Below, piece after piece: positions 34,217-37,620 of a stretch of DNA of 37,620 nt. The stretch's first letter is position 1; each line of letters begins with the position of its first letter. The position numbers and the translations under genes are program-made. The stretch is from positions 1 through 37,620 of the IMG/VR virus record IMGVR_UViG_3300025886_000076; one strand, given 5' to 3'. The notes beneath the pieces were generated by a model. It searched no databases and was not told the DNA's origin. It saw only the letters and a list, made by a program, of their open reading frames with translations. This stretch comes from a virus.

Positions 34217-35398
34217 TTAGGAGACGGCGCTCCAACCCTTGATGCGGTGGTGTACTTTGGACTGCAACATTTCCAAGCCACATTCGGTTTGGTACATGTG
34301 CTTCACACCATCGAAGTCTGGCGCTTGGATGTCACGGATCAACTGAGTGTCACGACCCTGCATGTAGCGATACTTCAGCTCGCTCATGTCGAGAATAATC
34401 ATCTCTTGATCCAGACCCGGTATCTGACGGAACATCGGGTGCATGTAGACCAGCAAGTCGCCAGCGTATGTGGTGTACCGCGAAAGACTTACGCCATAAG
34501 CGTTGTCGATCTGAGTTGGTTGCCAGCGGTTCTTGCCGATTTCCATAAGATTGGAAATCACGCGAGCGCCACAGAACGCGACCTTCTCATTGCCGCCGTA
34601 AGCAAAGATGTTTTCGATCAGAAGGCGATCAAATTCTTTCTCTGTGATTACGTTGGACGAAGCACCGTAGCTTGCGCCATCGGTTACACCAGTGATGCTG
34701 TTACGCAGACCACCTGTGAAACGAAGGGGCGATGCAGTCGAGCCGTTGACCTCGGCACGCTTCCCGAAGAACATGGCCCGTTCGATGTCGGACATGTGCA
34801 TCTTGAGTGCTTTGGTTAGCTGCTCTTGCTCTTTGTCGCCAGTACGCAGATAGGTGTTCTGCAATGTACCTGTGACCTGTACGCTCGACTTAAAGATTTG
34901 TGTGAAGTTAAAATCCATAGTCGGGTCGAACGAGATTGCAGTCGGGGCTGACCCGCCTTCAGTATCCGCAAACCCACCGATAATAATATCCGCATTATCA
35001 GCAATTTGGTGTGTAGTTCCACCGATGTTACGCTCAACCGCGATTGAGTTTGAACCATTCACTGCGGCAGTCGCACGCATAACTTCGCCAGTAGCGACGT
35101 TAATCAAGATGGTTCCCGGTACGACAAAGTTTTTGTCTACGTTGGAAGCATCAATAGTGAAAGCGGCAGTCGAAGTCGATGCAACCGCACCGTTGACTGT
35201 CAGCTTGCGATCTGGAAGCTCGTCTCTGTAGTGGTTGTACTTCGGGTCATCCGTGCTTTCGGAACCCGTCATAGACAGCAATGCTTGTAGGGGTGCGCTG
35301 CCATTTGGTTCTAAGAGCGTAAATAATTCACGATAGTTGGTGGGGCGAAAGTCAGTCGTAAACTGGCCAGTCCCGCGAAGTCCTTGAATAGCAGTCAT
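34217..35398 (-). CDS. Major capsid protein, HK97-fold (SU10-like)
   Basis: A 393-residue protein with AGGAG eight bases before its ATG. It matches the pattern of SU10/DUF5309-type capsid proteins: a N-terminal FTTDFRPTNYRELFTLLEPNG, a long central beta-rich domain, the segment MFFGKRAEVNGSTASPLRFTGGLRNSI near residues 210-235, and the C-terminal helix and loop LVYMHPMFRQIPGLDQEMIILDMSELKYRYMQGRDTQLI. It follows the scaffold gene, separated by a 250-base leader with a strong hairpin, and is itself followed by a terminator. Such isolation is usual for the most abundant late protein. Confidence 0.88.
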   Translation of the reverse strand: MTAIQGLRGTGQFTTDFRPTNYRELFTLLEPNGSAPLQALLSMTGSESTDDPKYNHYRDELPDRKLTVNGAVASTSTAAFTIDASNVDKNFVVPGTILINVATGEVMRATAAVNGSNSIAVERNIGGTTHQIADNADIIIGGFADTEGGSAPTAISFDPTMDFNFTQIFKSSVQVTGTLQNTYLRTGDKEQEQLTKALKMHMSDIERAMFFGKRAEVNGSTASPLRFTGGLRNSITGVTDGASYGASSNVITEKEFDRLLIENIFAYGGNEKVAFCGARVISNLMEIGKNRWQPTQIDNAYGVSLSRYTTYAGDLLVYMHPMFRQIPGLDQEMIILDMSELKYRYMQGRDTQLIRDIQAPDFDGVKHMYQTECGLEMLQSKVHHRIKGWSAVS

Positions 35399-35648
35399 AG
35401 CTATTGCTCCTGTGTTAAGAGGTGTGTGGGGTGGGGCAGTAACAGTCTCGCGGCTTCAGCGACTAAGACTTGTCGTACCTATGTCTGTCAGACGTTCGGG
35501 CCGTGGCGCGAACTTTGTCTGTCTTGTGCATTAAAGCAAAAAAAAGGGGGGCTGTCGTCCCCCCCCTCTATTTTTTTATGGCGTGTACGTCATGCCGTGT
35601 CTTTATGGTGTGCGCGTCATATTACGCTAGACCGCAATTTTGCATTTT
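35399..35648 (-). promoter_or_regulatory. Leader of the major capsid gene
   Basis: The largest gap in the late operon. It holds the AGGAG site (35407-35411), a bidirectional terminator at 35538-35577, a tandem duplication at its right end (35622-35675), and imperfect repeats on the minus strand, GACGCGCACACCATAAAGA and GACGTACACGCCATAAAA (between 35579 and 35620). Between terminator and start there is a hairpin, GTTCG...CGAAC at about 35488-35507. A capsid-gene promoter is expected after the terminator but I cannot point to a convincing one. Confidence 0.5.
35538..35577. terminator. Strong bidirectional intrinsic terminator
   Basis: A run of eight A, six G, seven bases, eight C, TCTA and then seven T. 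Read on either strand it gives a G/C-only stem followed by a T-run: minus strand GGGGGG-GACGACAG-CCCCCC then eight T, plus strand GGGGGG-CTGTCGT-CCCCCC then TCTATTTTTTT. It would stop leftward transcription arriving from the scaffold gene and any stray rightward transcript. Confidence 0.85.
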
Positions 35649-35675
35649 TTACGCTAGACCGCGCTTTTGCATGGC
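35622..35675 (-). repeat. Tandem 27-base duplication of the scaffold gene's 3' end
   Basis: TTACGCTAGACCGC occurs at 35622-35635 and 35649-35662; including the following bases the units are 27 bases long, with 22 of the first 24 identical. On the minus strand the right-hand unit encodes the last residues of the scaffold (QKRGLA and the stop), and the left-hand unit repeats the same codons and stop in frame, beyond the first stop. This looks like a recent in-frame tandem duplication. Confidence 0.8.
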
Positions 35676-36710
35676 TTGTGCGGTTAAGGCATCCATAAAT
35701 CCTTGGTCTGCGCTTGGGGCAGACGCAGCCGCACTGCCGCCAGACGGCATAGGATTGACCGAGCCAGTAAAGGCTTGGCGTCGTTCGTTCATGGCGCGGA
35801 GCCGTTCCATCTCAGGCGCGTTACGGTTCGCCGCAAAGTCTTGCCCGATCTTGTATGTCAGCTCTGGGTCAATAAAGTCGTCTTCGTTGTACCCACGGCC
35901 ATAAGCAAAGTTAAAAAAGTCATCTTGCGCTTCGTCTGGCAGATTAAGGGCTTGCTGCATTTGATTTAAGTTGTTCGCAGCTTTCATCTTGTATGCGCTA
36001 TTTGACTGCTGACCAGCCTCGTCTAACGCTGACTTCGCCTCTTGATTGATGCCGTTCGCTCTGGACATCATGTCTTGCATCATGCCCTTCATCTGTCCGT
36101 TTTCTTCTTGGAGCTGCTGAATGAGCTGCATACCTTGGCGGTACATGGGCGGCAGCTCGACTGAGTTGTCGCGCTCCCATTGCGCGATCTCGTCGTCGAC
36201 TTCCAAAGCCGCGCTGTTCCCATCAGGTCGATCAGGAGTTACGTCGCGCTGGTCGCCCAAAGTGGGGTTCTTAGTGTACGCTTCCATTGAGGCCTGAAGG
36301 AACTGGGCCATGTCGTCGCCAGATACATTGTGTCCAGCAGCTTTGGCGTTGGCCATCACGCTTTCAATCATATTGATAGCAGGCTGGATTGGCTTAATGC
36401 GCGTGGCGTTGTCATGGTTCAACGTCTTATAGCGATTACTCATGCCAGCAATCTGTGAAGCTGAGAACGTCTGCTTTCGCCCGTCGCCCATATCGACGTT
36501 GATAAAGCTCTCTTCGTGTAGATTGTCGCCTTCAGTCTGAGGGCCAGCAATCTCTTGCACCTTTTCCATATCAGTGGGCGGGGTGTCGACGGGGGGTGCT
36601 GGCTGCGGTGGGCCTGCTGGTACGGGGGCTGGTTGTCCATCGGGTGCTGGCGCTGGGCCTAGTTGCTGCGCTGCCATTTGCGCAATCATTGCGTCGTCTT
36701 GTTCTGCCAT
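35649..36710 (-). CDS. Capsid scaffolding protein
   Basis: A 353-residue acidic, low-complexity protein upstream of the capsid gene, with GGAAAGGA before its ATG. The N-terminus is alanine/proline/glutamine-rich (PAPAPDGQPAPVPAGPPQPAPP), the middle holds helical, glutamine/methionine-rich coiled-coil sequence (MQLIQQLQEENGQMKGMMQDMM), and the C-terminus is a basic helix (DALTAQAMQKRGLA) of the kind that docks on capsid. These are the marks of a T7 gp9-like internal scaffold. Its 3' end is duplicated. Confidence 0.85.
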   Translation of the reverse strand: MAEQDDAMIAQMAAQQLGPAPAPDGQPAPVPAGPPQPAPPVDTPPTDMEKVQEIAGPQTEGDNLHEESFINVDMGDGRKQTFSASQIAGMSNRYKTLNHDNATRIKPIQPAINMIESVMANAKAAGHNVSGDDMAQFLQASMEAYTKNPTLGDQRDVTPDRPDGNSAALEVDDEIAQWERDNSVELPPMYRQGMQLIQQLQEENGQMKGMMQDMMSRANGINQEAKSALDEAGQQSNSAYKMKAANNLNQMQQALNLPDEAQDDFFNFAYGRGYNEDDFIDPELTYKIGQDFAANRNAPEMERLRAMNERRQAFTGSVNPMPSGGSAAASAPSADQGFMDALTAQAMQKRGLA

Positions 36711-36742
36711 TGTCTTTCCTTTCCAGCCGTAGCGGGATGTGT

Positions 36743-37024
36743 TTAGAGGGCCGTGGCGCTCTCTTTAAGCTCGCCCCTGTTGGCGGCGTCCATCAAGATA
36801 TTGTTGTTCAAGACTTGGCTGACTACAGAAGGGAGGTCGACAAACTTCCTCGCGGCCCACATGGAACCGCGACGAAAATGCACGTCTTCTATGGTCATGG
36901 CTGGGCCATCGCATAGTTGATATGCTGCTTGGAGAATGGATTTCTCCATCTCGTCTTTAATTACTTGCCAGCCCTTCGACTTGAGCATGGCGTCTATTGC
37001 GACTTGTTTTTGTTTGGGGGTCAT
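36743..37024 (-). CDS. Small hypothetical protein near the head genes
   Basis: A 93-residue, helical protein starting at ATG 37024, which overlaps the upstream stop as ATGA; the frame continues upstream to 37081 but that part would overlap the neighbouring gene. It has charged helices (KQKQVAIDAMLKSKGWQVIKDEMEKSILQ) and a C-terminal LNNNILMDAANRGEL. No family recognised. A virion or assembly role is suggested by its place between the scaffold and a membrane protein. Confidence 0.68.
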   Translation of the reverse strand: MTPKQKQVAIDAMLKSKGWQVIKDEMEKSILQAAYQLCDGPAMTIEDVHFRRGSMWAARKFVDLPSVVSQVLNNNILMDAANRGELKESATAL

Positions 37025-37284
37025 TTGCCTAATGTCACATATGCGCCGACAGACAGAACGCCGAGGATGCCAAGTATGCACCAGCGTACTAATGTCTTGA
37101 GGGCTGTTGATTTAATGTCGCGCCAGCCGTCTATGAGCTGGCGCAGTTCTCTTACGTCGTGAGGGGCGTTGTCGTCGGACAAGCCTATGCGTGTGAGAGC
37201 TTCACGCGCACCTTGCTGGGCCGCTTGTTGCAGCATGGCTTCGATCTCTGGTTTAGACAATCTGTACGTCGTGACCTCGGCCAT
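37021..37284 (-). CDS. Small membrane-anchored protein, DUF6127-like
   Basis: An 87-residue protein. The first two thirds are soluble and helical (SKPEIEAMLQQAAQQGAREALTRIGLSDDNAPHDVRELRQLIDGWRDIKSTALKTLVRW) and the end is a membrane helix (CILGILGVLSVGAYVTLG). The ALTRIGL-DD motif and the tail helix recall a small phage membrane-protein family (DUF6127 type, from memory). Its role is unknown; it may be a head or ejection accessory, or a holin-like protein. Confidence 0.65.
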   Translation of the reverse strand: MAEVTTYRLSKPEIEAMLQQAAQQGAREALTRIGLSDDNAPHDVRELRQLIDGWRDIKSTALKTLVRWCILGILGVLSVGAYVTLGK

Positions 37285-37294
37285 GCTATTTCCT

Positions 37295-37620
37295 TTAGGC
37301 GGCTTCGTATGTCGCCTTGTCAGTGGCGATTGCCGACGCGCTTGTGCCTTCGTTCACGCCCAGCGCGGCTTTGTTCGTTGCGTCACCCATGATTTTAGGC
37401 GAGCGTTCAGCGATTTGCTGCAAGACGTACTTGTTCGTGACGACAGCCTCGCCTGAGACTGAGGCTTTGAACCCATCAGCGTAGCTGTCGAGGACGCTGT
37501 AGTAGACCACGCCGTCCCATTGGAGAAGTGAGCGAACCTTACCCGCTTCCCACGTTGGGTTGCCCCAAGGCTCGGCGGGTACGCTGTATATTTTTGATGC
37601 TGCTGTGTCGTACATTTTTT
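37295..37620 (-). CDS. Hypothetical protein at the window edge, start uncertain
   Basis: The frame runs off the right edge. An ATG at 37615 would give a 106-residue protein, but only five bases lie upstream, so neither a ribosome site nor a longer start can be judged. The visible sequence (YDTAASKIYSVPAEPWGNPTWEAGKVRSLLQWDGVVYYSVLDSYADGFK) is beta-rich, and the C-terminus is alanine/threonine-rich. Given its place next to the missing portal gene it may be a small virion protein. Function unknown. Confidence 0.55.
   Translation of the reverse strand, partial: KMYDTAASKIYSVPAEPWGNPTWEAGKVRSLLQWDGVVYYSVLDSYADGFKASVSGEAVVTNKYVLQQIAERSPKIMGDATNKAALGVNEGTSASAIATDKATYEAA

Overview
The window is most of the genome of a tailed phage with a T7-like (podovirus) plan, probably infecting an alphaproteobacterium, perhaps a marine one. 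The grounds are: a reversed late module of scaffold, major capsid protein, small tail proteins, tail fibre and three large internal-virion-type genes; a T7-type amidase; small lysis-region membrane proteins of a kind I associate with marine phages; and no chromosomal genes. I found no copy of GANTC, the site of the alphaproteobacterial methylase CcrM. No terminase, portal or DNA/RNA polymerase gene is seen, so the genome continues past at least one end; terminase and portal would be expected past the right end.

Layout. (1) 1-3034, minus strand: a Cro-sized helix-turn-helix protein, a primase-polymerase/RepA-type helicase fusion, an HTH/zinc-ribbon protein and a cut-off Holliday-junction-resolvase-like nuclease. 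(2) 3035-3193: a divergent control region with small repeats and a palindrome. (3) 3194-6592, plus strand: a recombination and nucleotide cassette of a small partner protein, Sak4-like ATPase, DUF669-like ssDNA-binding protein with an SSB-type acidic tail, Cas4-like Fe-S exonuclease, a coiled-coil protein and dNMP kinase. A structured terminator-like element lies in its middle. (4) 6662-8978, minus strand: a tightly overlapping lysis/host-interface cluster including the T7-lysozyme-like amidase and several small membrane proteins. (5) 8978-29891, minus strand: a 12.3-kb gene for a 4103-residue polyvalent virion protein, then 936- and 304-residue internal-virion candidates, three glycine-rich minor proteins and two tandem GNAT acetyltransferases. 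(6) 29903-37620, minus strand: tail fibre, tail/nozzle protein, adaptor, major capsid protein, scaffold and small proteins near the missing portal.

How it works together. Late transcription on the minus strand runs from the right end leftwards, in the order head assembly, tail, ejection proteins, lysis. A strong hairpin before the capsid gene and another after it probably help set capsid expression. The plus-strand cassette and the leftmost genes supply replication and recombination. The most notable points are the apparent complete loss of GANTC, achieved partly by using AGY serine codons after Asp/Glu, and the giant virion protein, which carries a zinc-protease HExxH motif and an ADP-ribosyltransferase-like region and so could be an ejected anti-host effector.
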